A stretch of 64,000 nucleotides of DNA from Brevibacterium antiquum CNRZ 918 (GCF_900169145.1 NZ_FXZD01000010.1:1-64000), one strand, 5' to 3'. Counted from the first letter of the stretch, positions 45,449 through 54,127 are shown. Made by a program: numbers and translations. Notes: generated by a model not told the origin, from the letters alone.

Positions 45449-45871
45449 ATGGCGATTCTGGGAATCGGAACCGACATCGCCGATGTGCCTCGGTTCGCCG
45501 AGCACATAGAACGCTTGCCCGAACTCCTCGATCGTCTGCTGACTCCGGCCGAGCAGCTCAAACGTAACGGCAAACGTCGCACGGATGCCTCCTTGGCGGC
45601 GAGATTCTCCGCCAAGGAGGCACTGAAGAAGGCGATCGGCTTCCCCGGATGGCTGCCCTGGCAGTCCGCCGAGGTGGTCCCCGCCAGGTCCGGTGCCCCC
45701 TCATTCCGTCTGCGGGGGCTGGTGCTCGAGCACTTCTACCGCATCGGCGCAACGAACATCCACCTCTCGATCACCCATGACGCGGACCTCACCATGACCT
45801 TCGTCATCGTCGAAGGCGAAGGACCTTCGCTGAGCCCCGACGTGGAATGGGCCGCGGACCATTTCGGGTAG
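45449..45871 (+). CDS. acpS: Holo-[acyl-carrier-protein] synthase AcpS
   Basis: AcpS transfers phosphopantetheine from CoA to ACP. The Mg-binding GIGTDIADVPRF is at residues 5-16, and the second site ARFSAKEALKKAIG is near 51-64, so both catalytic acids are present. The length of 140 residues is normal. AAGGACGG precedes the ATG. In related genomes acpS is usually followed directly by nnr and alr; here about 5.3 kb of accessory DNA intervenes. Confidence 0.93.
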   Translation: MAILGIGTDIADVPRFAEHIERLPELLDRLLTPAEQLKRNGKRRTDASLAARFSAKEALKKAIGFPGWLPWQSAEVVPARSGAPSFRLRGLVLEHFYRIGATNIHLSITHDADLTMTFVIVEGEGPSLSPDVEWAADHFG

Positions 45872-45887
45872 GTTCGCAGTGGGGGAG

Positions 45888-46229
45888 TCATTCACTCACC
45901 TCGACCTCCGTGGACCGGTCGCCCCCATGGTCGCCCCATGAAGGGTGCGGTATGGCTTCGTCGAACGCACTGCCAGACAGTGGCCACTGCGGGAAAGAAG
46001 CGGAGAATGACTCGGTAAGTGCGATAGACGGCTTCGAAGGTTCGGGCACCACGAAGGGGCGGTGGGGGTAGACAACTCCGCGTTGGTCGATGATCCCGCC
46101 TGCTTCGAGGAGCTCACTCCTGATGCCAAGGCGTTGGTTCACGCGGATTCTGCTGTCGATGCACAACACAGCTGTCGATACACTCGCCACGATTGAGGTA
46201 GCTGCGATCGAGTAGGACAATGCCTGCAT
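45888..46229 (-). CDS. Possible small protein, unrecognised
   Basis: A 113-residue frame has a mildly hydrophobic N-terminus (about residues 3-24), then RVNQRLGIRSELLEAGGI and a Pro/Ser-rich end. It lies 49 bp downstream of the polytopic membrane gene on the same strand. No ribosome-binding site or family is seen. It may be a degraded gene or not a gene at all. Otherwise 45872-46278 holds nothing recognisable. Confidence 0.25.
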   Translation of the reverse strand: MQALSYSIAATSIVASVSTAVLCIDSRIRVNQRLGIRSELLEAGGIIDQRGVVYPHRPFVVPEPSKPSIALTESFSASFPQWPLSGSAFDEAIPHPSWGDHGGDRSTEVEVSE

Positions 46230-46278
46230 TGAGCACAGCGAGGTGGCCAGAATCTTGAGTTTGACCTGCTCAGAACCC

Positions 46279-47619
46279 TCACCACTGCGTTGTCAGGAGA
46301 GCCTCGATCGCGATAGCCGATGCCATCTGAGTGGCAAGCAGGGGCCGTTGCCACCGCAGTGGCAACAGCGATGGCAACACCAGTATCCAGATTGTGAACG
46401 GCAGCCAGATTCGTTCCACCTCCGCCTTGCTCATGCCCGACAGTGTCGCCACGAGGATCGAGACGAACCCGGCGCAGCCCAGGACAGCGACCACGCGCCG
46501 GCCTCTGTCGGCCCCCCGCCACGCTTCGGCGATGCTGCGGGGAAGGGCCGCCCATACGGCCAGTCCGCTGGTAAATGTCCAGGCCCCCAGGTTCGCCCAC
46601 ACCCAGTAGCCGTATTGCCGTTTGTGTTGGATCCCGTCGTAGTAGCGGGTGACCAGGACGGGGAACCCCTCCCACCACCGGAATCCGGCCAGGGTGAATG
46701 CCACGGCGACGGACAGCGCACCTCCGAGTGCCCAGGGCAGTGCCGACCATCTGCCGCCGAGATAGATCACGGCGATGGCGAGGATCCCCAGAAGCATCAG
46801 CCCATAGGAAAGATAGACGCACAGGCCGAGTAACAGCCCCGCCGGAAGACCGAAGCCGATCACGCGCGAACGGCGGACTGCTGTCGAGGCCAGCGCCAGA
46901 AGCGCCAGCCCCCAGGCAGCTACTGCCATGAACAGCGCATCAGCGGACACGCCCATCCAGATCGCCGCGGATGCGGCTATCAGCCAGGGCGCTGCGCGGC
47001 GGGCGAACTTCTCCGACGCCAGGGTCTTGACGGTCAGCAGGACTGCGACGACCCCGGTGCATCCGAGAGTCATGACGATGACACCAGCTGTGTACGGGTC
47101 CTCGATGCCGATCCGGTCGAGCAGGATGAAGAACAGCGTTGCGCCCGGTGGATGCCCGGCAATGTGAATGGGCCAGTGGTCAGGCGCGCGCAGGGGTACT
47201 CGTTCGATGAATCCGGACAAGAACGCAGGGATCGAGGACACTTCTTTGGCATCGACGAAGTATTCGCTGGGGCGGGCAAACACCTTGCTGATGCTTTCCT
47301 TGCCGCCGACATGGGCCAGTGCGGCTGTCCACAGCCAGGATCCGGTGAACACTGCGACCAGGTAGGGGCTCCAGTTCAGTGCGGAGCTGATCCGTCGCCA
47401 GCACAGAAATCCGGTCAGTGCAACGAGTACCGGCAACACCAAGGTGGGCGCCAGGTCGGGTGTCCACCTTGCCTTCAGAGGAGGCCAGTAGATGAAGACA
47501 TCGGTTCCGGTCGCACGCGGCCAGATGATGGCGGCGGCGACCACTACCGCGCCGATCAATGTGCTGATCATCGCCGCTGTCCAGGCCCGGCGGGAAAGTA
47601 AGGATGCTTGGGTGGGCAC
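46279..47619 (-). CDS. Polytopic membrane protein, GT-C-like glycosyltransferase candidate
   Basis: The 446-residue protein has about 11-12 transmembrane helices. A loop after the third helix carries ERVPLRAPDHWPIHIAGHPP, reminiscent of GT-C enzymes that use polyprenyl-phosphate sugars; a short DVFIYWPPLKARW precedes it. Actinobacterial relatives often sit beside a GT2 glycosyltransferase, and here a GT2 remnant lies divergently across the IS3 element. GTG 47619 is 6 nt after TAAAAT and is preferred over GTG 47625, which abuts it. Function is inferred from topology and context. Confidence 0.6.
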   Translation of the reverse strand: MPTQASLLSRRAWTAAMISTLIGAVVVAAAIIWPRATGTDVFIYWPPLKARWTPDLAPTLVLPVLVALTGFLCWRRISSALNWSPYLVAVFTGSWLWTAALAHVGGKESISKVFARPSEYFVDAKEVSSIPAFLSGFIERVPLRAPDHWPIHIAGHPPGATLFFILLDRIGIEDPYTAGVIVMTLGCTGVVAVLLTVKTLASEKFARRAAPWLIAASAAIWMGVSADALFMAVAAWGLALLALASTAVRRSRVIGFGLPAGLLLGLCVYLSYGLMLLGILAIAVIYLGGRWSALPWALGGALSVAVAFTLAGFRWWEGFPVLVTRYYDGIQHKRQYGYWVWANLGAWTFTSGLAVWAALPRSIAEAWRGADRGRRVVAVLGCAGFVSILVATLSGMSKAEVERIWLPFTIWILVLPSLLPLRWQRPLLATQMASAIAIEALLTTQW

Positions 47620-47625
47620 GATCAC

Positions 47626-47644
47626 ATTTTAACACTGATAGTGT
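47626..47644 (-). promoter_or_regulatory. Leaderless promoter with adjacent palindrome
   Basis: Minus-strand TAAAAT (47631-47626) lies 6 nt before GTG 47619. Directly upstream, ACACT-GAT-AGTGT (47632-47644) is a perfect palindrome in the -35/-10 spacer, a likely operator. Confidence 0.6.
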
Positions 47645-47758
47645 CACTCTATGGATAACCGCCTGGTACGTGAGCAACTTCCCTGCACGGGGCTGAACCC
47701 TGAGTGGTGGACACGCTGAGACTGGCCCATAATGGGCCGGAGAATGCGAGTAGAAACC

Positions 47759-48100
47759 ATGCCGAAGAAGAAGTACTCGGATGAGTTCAAAGCCGACGCC
47801 GTCGAGCTGTACGAGACTCATCCAGACATGTCCTATACCCAAGTCGCGGCTGACCTCGGCGTCTCCCGCGGAGCAATCAAGACGTGGGTGTTCCAGGCTC
47901 GGAAGGCTGCCGGGGCGGTACCCACGAGCGCGCCCGATCACCCGGAGACGCCGGAGGAAGAGGTGGCTCGCCTACGGGTGGAGAATGATTCGTTGAAGGC
48001 CGACAAGCGGGCTCTGCGCACTGATGTGGAGCGTTTGGAAGAAGAGCGAGCCATCCTGCGCAAGGCCACGAAGTATTTCGCGGCAGAGACGACCTGGTGA
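47759..48100 (+). CDS. IS3-family transposase OrfA
   Basis: The 113-residue protein starts MPKKKYSDEFKADAVEL and has the helix-turn-helix SYTQVAADLGVSRGAIKTWV near residues 29-48. It ends in a leucine-zipper-like coiled coil (VARLRVENDSLKADKRALR). It binds the IS ends. The ATG at 47759 is the family start; in-frame ATGs at 47732 and 47744 are alternatives. The stop overlaps the orfB start. Confidence 0.92.
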   Translation: MPKKKYSDEFKADAVELYETHPDMSYTQVAADLGVSRGAIKTWVFQARKAAGAVPTSAPDHPETPEEEVARLRVENDSLKADKRALRTDVERLEEERAILRKATKYFAAETTW

Positions 48101-48999
48101 TCCGCTTCCAGTTCGTTGACGACCACCGACACACCTACGAGGTGAAGCGGATGTGTGCAGTGCTGGGCATCCAACGCTCGTCCTTTTACAAGTGGCGTGA
48201 GACCATGTCCGATCGCGCGGCTTCACAGGCCGCTGATGAGGCGTTGGTCGACCGGATCCGGGACCACTATGAGGAGTGGAACCACACGTACGGGTACCGG
48301 CGGATCACCGTCGAGTTGGCCGAGGATCCAGCAGTGGACGGGCCGGTCAATCACAAGAGAGTTGCTCGGCTGATGCGCCAGCACAACATCGTCGGTGTCC
48401 ATCTGCGCAAGCCGCATATCACCACGATCAAGGACCCGGGTGCCCAGGTCTTCGCTGACCTGGTGAAGAGGGACTTCACTGCTGACGAGTTGGGGACGAC
48501 TTATGTTGGCGACATTACTTATTTGCCCTACGGAAGTGAGGGGAAGTTCTTGTATCTGGCCACGGCCATCGATCTCTACTCAAAACGGATCGTGGGTTGG
48601 TCGATCGCTGACCATATGCGCACCAGTCTCGTTGAAGACGCGTTACACAATGCATCAAACAACAGACAAACATTACGGGGTGCGATTATGCACACGGACC
48701 ACGGGCGTCAATATACGTCTTCGTCGTTCCAAGCGACGTGTGCCCGGTTGGGGGTGGTTCAGTCGATGGGCCGAATCGGGTCGAGTGCTGATAACGCCCT
48801 GGCGGAGTCGGTCAATGCGGCGCTGAAGCGTGAGGTGTTGCAGGGAGCTAAACGGTGGGAGAGCGCGGCCCAGTGTCGTCGAGAAGTGTTCCGGTGGCTG
48901 GTCCGGTACAACACGGGCCGCAGGCATTCGAGTCTGCGTTATCGAGCACCGCTTGACGTTGAGTGCGATTGGGCGTCTATGATGGATCTTGCCGCCTGA
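48097..48999 (+). CDS. IS3-family transposase OrfB (DDE integrase)
   Basis: The 300-residue protein has an N-terminal HTH_21 region (YGYRRITVEL) and an rve integrase core with the DDE triad: Asp in TTYVGDITYLP, Asp in HTDHGRQYTSS and Glu in SSADNALAESVNAALKRE. All are present, so it looks active. It starts at a GTG overlapping the orfA stop (GTGA). No A-rich slippery heptamer is visible before the overlap, so OrfB may be made by coupling rather than by the usual -1 frameshift. Confidence 0.93.
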   Translation: MIRFQFVDDHRHTYEVKRMCAVLGIQRSSFYKWRETMSDRAASQAADEALVDRIRDHYEEWNHTYGYRRITVELAEDPAVDGPVNHKRVARLMRQHNIVGVHLRKPHITTIKDPGAQVFADLVKRDFTADELGTTYVGDITYLPYGSEGKFLYLATAIDLYSKRIVGWSIADHMRTSLVEDALHNASNNRQTLRGAIMHTDHGRQYTSSSFQATCARLGVVQSMGRIGSSADNALAESVNAALKREVLQGAKRWESAAQCRREVFRWLVRYNTGRRHSSLRYRAPLDVECDWASMMDLAA

Positions 49000-49013
49000 T
49001 AGTACACATTGCT

Positions 49014-49379
49014 GTGTCCACTCTCAGGGGTTCACGCCCCACCGTGGTGATTCCGTGCCGCGACGAGGCGTTGGCATTGCCCGGCGTATTCAGCACCATA
49101 CCCGGCGACATGAGCGTGATCGTCGTGGACAACGGTTCGGTCGATGGTACGGCCGGCGTCGCCCGCGGCCTGGGCGCCACAGTGGTGTACGAGGCTGTTG
49201 CCGGTTACGGCGCAGCGGTGCAGGCCGGAATCCTCGCGGCCACGACACCCTTGGTGGCAGTGCTTGATGGCGATGTGGATCGCCCTGAGTTCGGTGGAGA
49301 GCTGGTCACGGTATGCCGGCCGCATCGGGCCAGCTGGTATGAGTGCAGTAGCGGTCCTCGAATTCGAGCGGAGGGCTGA
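49014..49379 (+). pseudogene. Truncated GT2 glycosyltransferase
   Basis: The frame reads PTVVIPCRDEALALPG, VIVVDNGSVDGTAGVARGLG, VYEAVAGYGAAVQAGI and VAVLDGDVDRPEF, the N-terminal half of a dolichyl-phosphate-mannose-synthase-like GT2 domain up to its DxD (LDGDVD). After about 105 residues homology stops and the frame ends at 121, against over 200 in full enzymes, so acceptor-binding parts are missing. The only good start, GTG 49014, lies inside the IS3 right inverted repeat, so the original 5' end was probably replaced. It is the likely former partner of the polytopic protein at 46279-47619. Confidence 0.75.
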
Positions 49380-49541
49380 TACAGAGTTGAGTGACAGCCA
49401 AGCTGGTTCGATGCCATCAGAATCATCTCGTAGTCAAACCGTTTCAAAACCCATGGGTTTTGAGGCAGAAAGGTTATGAGACACCTGTACGTGGCCAAGC
49501 CACAATAGCGTCGCCAGGCCCGCATCCGTCCCTGTGGGAAG

Positions 49542-49547
49542 TAGGGT
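49542..49547 (+). promoter_or_regulatory. -10 hexamer TAGGGT, leaderless start
   Basis: TAGGGT is 7 nt before the ATG at 49555. Confidence 0.45.
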
Positions 49548-49554
49548 GACCGTC

Positions 49555-49851
49555 ATGAGAGAAATTAGGTTCTTCCCTGACTGGGGTAGAAAGGAACCCC
49601 TGTGGGAGTCGGACGCGTATGACTATGCTGTACGTGGGTCTGATCTCTCGATATCGCCGCAACTTCAGGCGGACCTCCGTAGTTACATGCGCTTCTGGCA
49701 TGAGCATTTCCATGAAGAAGACGAGTGGGATTCCGTCTTGTCCAAGAATCATTTCTCAGATGAAGGATCTCGTCTCATTCGGGAGTTATCCGAACAGCTC
49801 AAAGGGTGTGCGGTCATCGTCGACGAGAGAGATGAATACGCAAGAGAGTGA
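49555..49851 (+). CDS. Small acidic protein, immunity-like
   Basis: This 98-residue protein begins MREIRFFPDWGRKEPLWESD and continues with LSISPQLQADLRSYMRFWHEHF. Small acidic proteins with this W-G-x-x-PLWE opening and a later S-x-x-L-x-x-L stretch are common in actinobacteria near contact-dependent or polymorphic toxins; I infer an immunity-like role from that, without a named family. No toxin is adjacent. Lower GC than the housekeeping genes. Confidence 0.55.
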   Translation: MREIRFFPDWGRKEPLWESDAYDYAVRGSDLSISPQLQADLRSYMRFWHEHFHEEDEWDSVLSKNHFSDEGSRLIRELSEQLKGCAVIVDERDEYARE

Positions 49852-50107
49852 GTCCAAAAGCAAGCCGCAGGATTTGCGATGACCAGGATGGACCGCTGAG
49901 GACGTTACCTGTCTCGTCAGTTGGTCGCGGATGACTTTGCATCAGCCTCTTCCAGCAAACAGCGCATCCGGAATCTGGCCGAGCCGGCCTTGAGCGTTCA
50001 TAGATCGCCGCCGTGCTTCGCTGAGGCACACAAGATGCTGCAAACTTCGCATCAGTCCCAATCGTCAAAGCCGGGAAGCAACTTGAACCGAACCGTTCGC
50101 GAATCCA

Positions 50108-50656
50108 TCAGCGGACGGGGTAGGTGGACAGCTGATCCCGTAACGCAACCGCTGCGTCTTGGATCTGGTGCTTGCTCGTGACAATGGCGAGCTGAGATCG
50201 CTTTGGCGATAGCGGGTCAAACGGAGGCACAGCGGCCTCATGACTTAGCCCAATCAGCAGCTCTACTTGCGATTCTGACTGCTTGCCGACCGCAAAGCTC
50301 AGGTTCGGCTCAGTAAACGTCAGCCATTTGGGTACATGTTCATCGACGTCAGGACTTTCAGGTGCTGAAGCCTCCTCGACGGGGGCAGTCGCCGTTGTGG
50401 CTACCTCGGCGATCTGCTGAAGCCAATCTGACAGTCTGACGACCTCCCAGGTGGTCAGGGACGGGTCCTGGAAAGACCATCGCGTGCCATCGCTCGCTCG
50501 CACAGACCCTTCAACAACTAACCAATTGGAATCCCAGGAGGCGGCGTCTGCCGGTTGGTCTTCAGTCTCTTGAGTCAGCCACTGGTAACCAGCGATTTGT
50601 AGTTCCAACTTCGTGTTCTCGTCGTAAAGTCGCACGCGTCCAGGATACGGCCTCAT
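50108..50656 (-). CDS. WapI-like immunity protein
   Basis: The 182-residue protein contains LELQIAGYQW, WDSNWLVVEGSVRA (about 41-54) and a later LTTWEVVRLSDWLQQIA, then LTFTEPNLSFAV. This layout, with D-x-NWL followed by an L-x-x-E-x-x-x-L-x-x-WL helix, resembles WapI-family immunity proteins. A Glu/Ala/Pro insertion sits near residues 85-105. No toxin gene is present next to it, so it is an orphan. The start is uncertain: ATG 50656 lacks a ribosome-binding site, and GTG 50635 is possible. Confidence 0.6.
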   Translation of the reverse strand: MRPYPGRVRLYDENTKLELQIAGYQWLTQETEDQPADAASWDSNWLVVEGSVRASDGTRWSFQDPSLTTWEVVRLSDWLQQIAEVATTATAPVEEASAPESPDVDEHVPKWLTFTEPNLSFAVGKQSESQVELLIGLSHEAAVPPFDPLSPKRSQLAIVTSKHQIQDAAVALRDQLSTYPVR

Positions 50657-51019
50657 GGCTTGCTAGCGCGGTGAGCCGGATGGGCCTCCTGCTTGGTGCC
50701 GACTGTGCGCTCACTATCGGCTCCAGCCATTCCCGTTTCCGACATTGCCTCGCAACCCTACGGATATAAGACGTCTCGTCGTCCTCTCAAACCGGCACGA
50801 TGTCACTGGGCGTGTTCCCCCGACCTTTCGAACTTGTCAGTCAGCCGTCGGATTCTTACAACTATGTTTTGCAACATGATGGGTGGTTCGGTGTACTCGC
50901 CGTTAGCTATGAGACACGTTGGAGCCCCGCCTTGGCGAAACTGACAGGTATACCCGCGTATTCGCCCGCGACCAATCCGCCGACTGCCAACATGCCGAGA
51001 GACAGGAATAGATCTTGGA
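50657..51019. other. Gene-free stretch, probably decayed mobile DNA
   Basis: No intact gene is seen. Base composition is lower in GC and reading frames are short. It joins the immunity-like gene to the recombinase remnant, so it is plausibly eroded accessory DNA, but no homology is recognisable. The same holds for 49852-50107. Confidence 0.4.
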
Positions 51020-51142
51020 GGTCGACCTTGCCGGATCGCTGACAGTCAGGTCCGCAATGCGACACGTTCTGTCGAGCGCGGCGAACTGGCGGCTCAGGTC
51101 GCTCGTGATCTCGGAATGTCGCGGGCGACCATCTGCCGGTGA
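51020..51142 (+). pseudogene. Serine recombinase (resolvase/invertase) C-terminal remnant
   Basis: The frame 51020-51142 reads GRPCRIADSQVRNATR, then VERGELAAQVARDLGMSRAT and ICR before the stop. This is the helix-turn-helix end of a Tn3-resolvase/Hin-type serine recombinase (typical GRPxxLTxEQV...ARxLGVSRATxYR). The catalytic N-terminal domain is absent and the frame has no start, so it is a fragment of a lost mobile element or integration module. Confidence 0.75.
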
Positions 51143-51204
51143 AGCTCATACTAATGATCCCACCTCGGATCCGGACTTCGACACCACCTCGGCGCGGTCG
51201 GCAA

Positions 51205-51210
51205 TAGACT
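51205..51210 (+). promoter_or_regulatory. -10 hexamer TAGACT, leaderless start
   Basis: TAGACT is 6 nt before the ATG at 51217. Confidence 0.6.
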
Positions 51211-51216
51211 CAGACC

Positions 51217-52521
51217 ATGAGCACTCCTTCTGACACCGCCCCTGCCGATGCCGCCTCCACCGACACTGTCTCGGCGCAGACGGCGACTGCCCTCGACATT
51301 CACCTCCCCACCGCCGAGGATGCCGCGGACATCGCACCCGGCCTGGTCACACTGCGACGAGCCCTGCACGAGAACGCCGAGGTCGGACTCGACCTGCCCG
51401 TCACACAGAAACTCGTCCTCGACGCCATCGAAGGCCTCGACATCGAGGTGACGAAGGGCAACGGACTCTCCTCGCTCGTCATCGTGCTGCGCGGTGGGGC
51501 ACGGAAGAACGACTCGACCGGTGTCGTGCCCGCAGTGCTGCTGCGCGGTGACATGGACGGACTGCCCATCCAGGAGGCGACCGGCTTCGACTTCGCAGCC
51601 ACGACCGGCCGCATGCACGCCTGCGGCCACGACCTGCATACGACCGGCCTGGTGGGAGCCCTCAAACTGCTCCACCGCGACAGGGACTCCCTGCCCGGTG
51701 ACGTGGTGTTCATGTTCCAGCCCGGTGAGGAAGGCTGTGACGGGGCCGGAAAGATGATCGACGAAGGCGTCCTCGACGCGGCCGGCACCCGTGTGAAGGC
51801 CGCCTTCGGCATCCACGTCTCCGCAGACCAGGACCTCGGCTACGCCTACTGCCGCCGAGGCTCGTACATGGCCGCCTTCTCGAAGATGTCCATCACGGTT
51901 CGCGGCAAGGGCACCCACGCCTCCCGCCCGGCGACCGGCAGAGACCCGATCCAAGTCGGCGCCATGCTCGTCGGGCAGCTCCAGGAATATGTGACCAGGC
52001 GCTTCGACATCTTCGACCCCCTCGTCATCACGGTCGGTCAATTCAACGGCGGCACCGCACCGAACGTCATCCCCGACTTCGCGGAGCTCGTCGTCAGCAT
52101 CCGCACCTTCTCCGACGACGTCACGGCCCGAGCCGAAGCGGAGCTGCCTCAGCTCGTGGCCGAGCTGGTGTCCGCCCACGGCCTCGAGGCCGAGATCGCC
52201 TACGAACGGGTGCTGCCGCCGACGATCAACGACGACGCCGAGGCGGACTTCTTCCTCGACACCTTCGCCAACCTCTTCGGAGCCGACCGTGCCGTGACCC
52301 GACCCAACCCCATTCCCGGTTCCGAGGACTTCTCCCGTGTGCTCGAACAGGTTCCCGGCGCCTACGGACACTTCGGGGCTGCCCTGCCCAACCTGCCTGT
52401 TGAGGAGCGCGAGGCCAACCATTCGCCGCGAGCTCGCCACAGCGACGAGGGACTGGCCGATCAGGCACTGTTCCTGGCCCATCTGGCCGGTCGGAAGCTC
52501 GCCCGATTGGCCCAGGAATGA
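51217..52521 (+). CDS. M20 family amidohydrolase (hippurate hydrolase/aminoacylase type)
   Basis: The 434-residue metallopeptidase-fold enzyme has LLRGDMDGLPIQE, the metal motif MHACGHDLHTT, FQPGEEGCDGA with the catalytic Glu pair, GIHV, and a late GSEDFSRVLEQVPG. The dimerisation domain contains GKGTHASRP. Relatives cleave N-acyl amino acids; the substrate cannot be specified. The first 25 residues are a low-complexity extension. The mRNA is probably leaderless. nnr follows 10 bp downstream with AGGAGG, so the two share a transcript. Confidence 0.9.
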   Translation: MSTPSDTAPADAASTDTVSAQTATALDIHLPTAEDAADIAPGLVTLRRALHENAEVGLDLPVTQKLVLDAIEGLDIEVTKGNGLSSLVIVLRGGARKNDSTGVVPAVLLRGDMDGLPIQEATGFDFAATTGRMHACGHDLHTTGLVGALKLLHRDRDSLPGDVVFMFQPGEEGCDGAGKMIDEGVLDAAGTRVKAAFGIHVSADQDLGYAYCRRGSYMAAFSKMSITVRGKGTHASRPATGRDPIQVGAMLVGQLQEYVTRRFDIFDPLVITVGQFNGGTAPNVIPDFAELVVSIRTFSDDVTARAEAELPQLVAELVSAHGLEAEIAYERVLPPTINDDAEADFFLDTFANLFGADRAVTRPNPIPGSEDFSRVLEQVPGAYGHFGAALPNLPVEEREANHSPRARHSDEGLADQALFLAHLAGRKLARLAQE

Positions 52522-52531
52522 GGAGGCGCTG

Positions 52532-54127
52532 ATGTCAGTCTTCGCCTACCCCAGCCAGGTCATCCGCGAGGCCGAACGTCCGCTGCTCGATGTGGGCGTC
52601 GACCTCATGTCACGAGCGGCCCGAGCGCTGGCGCGGTGCTCCGCCGAGGTGCTGCAGGAATCTCGTGGACAGGTGTCAGGATCGCGCGTCACGGTGCTCG
52701 CTGGGCCCGGCAACAATGCCGGAGACGGCCTCTTCGCCGCTGCCGCGCTTAGCCGGCGAGGTGCCCATATCACCGTGGTCACACTCTTCGAGGCCACCCA
52801 TGATGGGGGCCTGGACGCCGCACGTCGAGCCGGGGCCGATGTCATCGGCTTCCCCGAGACAGATGCGGACATCAGTGCCGAAGTTCTGCGTGAGCTCACT
52901 CGCTCCGACCTCGTCTTCGACAGCATCCTCGGCACCGGCGCCAGACGCGGGCTTCCGACCCACATCGCCTCCCTCCTCAACGACTGGCAACGCTCGAGCA
53001 GCGTCAACGGCACACGGGGCAGGAACAGCGCCACGGGCACGCACGGCTCCAAGCGTGCCGCTGCGACCGTCATCGCCGTCGACGTTCCCTCCGACCTGTC
53101 CCCGGACGAAAAGGGTTCGACGGACCGGATCCACGCCGATCACACAGTGACCTTCGGCGGGCTCAAGACCGAGTTGACCGATCCTCGTGTCAGGGCCTTC
53201 ACCGGAACGGTCACCGTCATCGACATCGGGCTCGAGCTCGATGCGAAGCTGGCCACCGCCGAGGTGGTCGACACCGGCGATCTCAACGCCGACTTCCCCC
53301 GCCCGGGGCCCGAAGAATACAAATACTCCCGCGGAATCGTCGGGATCCTCGCCGGATCCGAGGAATACCCCGGGGCAGGGGTCCTCACATCCACCTCGGC
53401 GGTCAACTGCGGAGTCGGCATGGTCCGATACCTGGGATCCCAACTGGTCGCCGAGTTCGTCATCGGCCTCCACGCTGAGGTGGTCACCGCCACCGGTCGC
53501 ATGGACGCCGTCGTCATGGGGCCCGGCGACCCCGAAACCGAACACGTCCATGACGCTGTGGACTCCCTGTCCGAGACGAACGTTCCCGTGGTCCTCGACG
53601 CCGGTGGCCTCGACATGGTCGGTCGCGCCGAATCCGTCAAGGGCACGTGGCTGGCCGAACGTCCCGTCGTCCTGACACCGCACGCCGGCGAGCTGGCACG
53701 GCTGCTCAGCCGAATCCTCGGCGAGATCATCACCGCCAGCAGGATCAACTCCGAGCCCATCGGCTGGGCACAGATGGCCGCGCGTCTGAGCGGCTGCATC
53801 GTCCTGCTCAAAGGCCACCAGACCGTCATCGCCGCCCCCGACGGGTTCTGCGTGCTCCCCGAGGTCGGACCGGCCAGCCTGGCCACGGCAGGTTCCGGGG
53901 ATGTGCTCGCTGGGATCATCGGTGCCATGGTCGCGATCGCCCACGCCAGGAACCAACACTCTTCGGCAGAGCATCCGCTGCTCGAGCGGGAACTGGCCCA
54001 CACCGTGGGCCTCGGCGTGCTCGTGCACAATGCCGCCGGACGTCGGGCCGTCAACGCCGGGGCCCTGGTCGATGCCGTCGCCGAGGTGACCGGTGAACTC
54101 GTCCACGGCGGATACCTCATCGAGTGA
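52532..54127 (+). CDS. nnr: Bifunctional NAD(P)H-hydrate repair enzyme Nnr (epimerase/dehydratase)
   Basis: This protein repairs damaged, hydrated NADH and NADPH. The N-terminal YjeF_N epimerase domain (about 1-215) has VTVLAGPGNNAGDGLFAA. The C-terminal ribokinase-like dehydratase (about 225-520) has GILAGSEEYPGAGVLTS, TPHAGELARL, VLLKGHQTVIAAPDG and the catalytic TAGSGDVLAGIIGA. The 531 residues match the fused bacterial form. ATG 52532 has AGGAGG at good distance. Low-complexity Asn/Gly/Thr residues (about 155-170) interrupt the epimerase part. alr follows. Confidence 0.93.
   Translation: MSVFAYPSQVIREAERPLLDVGVDLMSRAARALARCSAEVLQESRGQVSGSRVTVLAGPGNNAGDGLFAAAALSRRGAHITVVTLFEATHDGGLDAARRAGADVIGFPETDADISAEVLRELTRSDLVFDSILGTGARRGLPTHIASLLNDWQRSSSVNGTRGRNSATGTHGSKRAAATVIAVDVPSDLSPDEKGSTDRIHADHTVTFGGLKTELTDPRVRAFTGTVTVIDIGLELDAKLATAEVVDTGDLNADFPRPGPEEYKYSRGIVGILAGSEEYPGAGVLTSTSAVNCGVGMVRYLGSQLVAEFVIGLHAEVVTATGRMDAVVMGPGDPETEHVHDAVDSLSETNVPVVLDAGGLDMVGRAESVKGTWLAERPVVLTPHAGELARLLSRILGEIITASRINSEPIGWAQMAARLSGCIVLLKGHQTVIAAPDGFCVLPEVGPASLATAGSGDVLAGIIGAMVAIAHARNQHSSAEHPLLERELAHTVGLGVLVHNAAGRRAVNAGALVDAVAEVTGELVHGGYLIE

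Larger units (their letters stand above)
47701..49026 (+). mobile_element. IS3-family insertion sequence
   Basis: The element has terminal inverted repeats TGAGTGGTGGACAC (47701-47714) and GTGTCCACTCTCA (49014-49026), which read TGAG...TGGACAC from both ends with a 1-2-nt gap. It carries two overlapping transposase genes, orfA and orfB, both open. The total of about 1.33 kb fits the family. Flanks are CCC on the left and GGG on the right, so no direct target duplication is seen. It separates a polytopic membrane gene from a GT2 gene. Confidence 0.88.

Noticed and set aside
48050..48100. Programmed -1 frameshift joining IS3 orfA and orfB
   Set aside because: No A-rich slippery heptamer is visible; a GTGA overlap explains orfB translation.
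47690..49036. Target-site duplication of the IS3 element
   Set aside because: Flanking triplets are CCC and GGG, not direct repeats; duplication lost or ends slightly misplaced.
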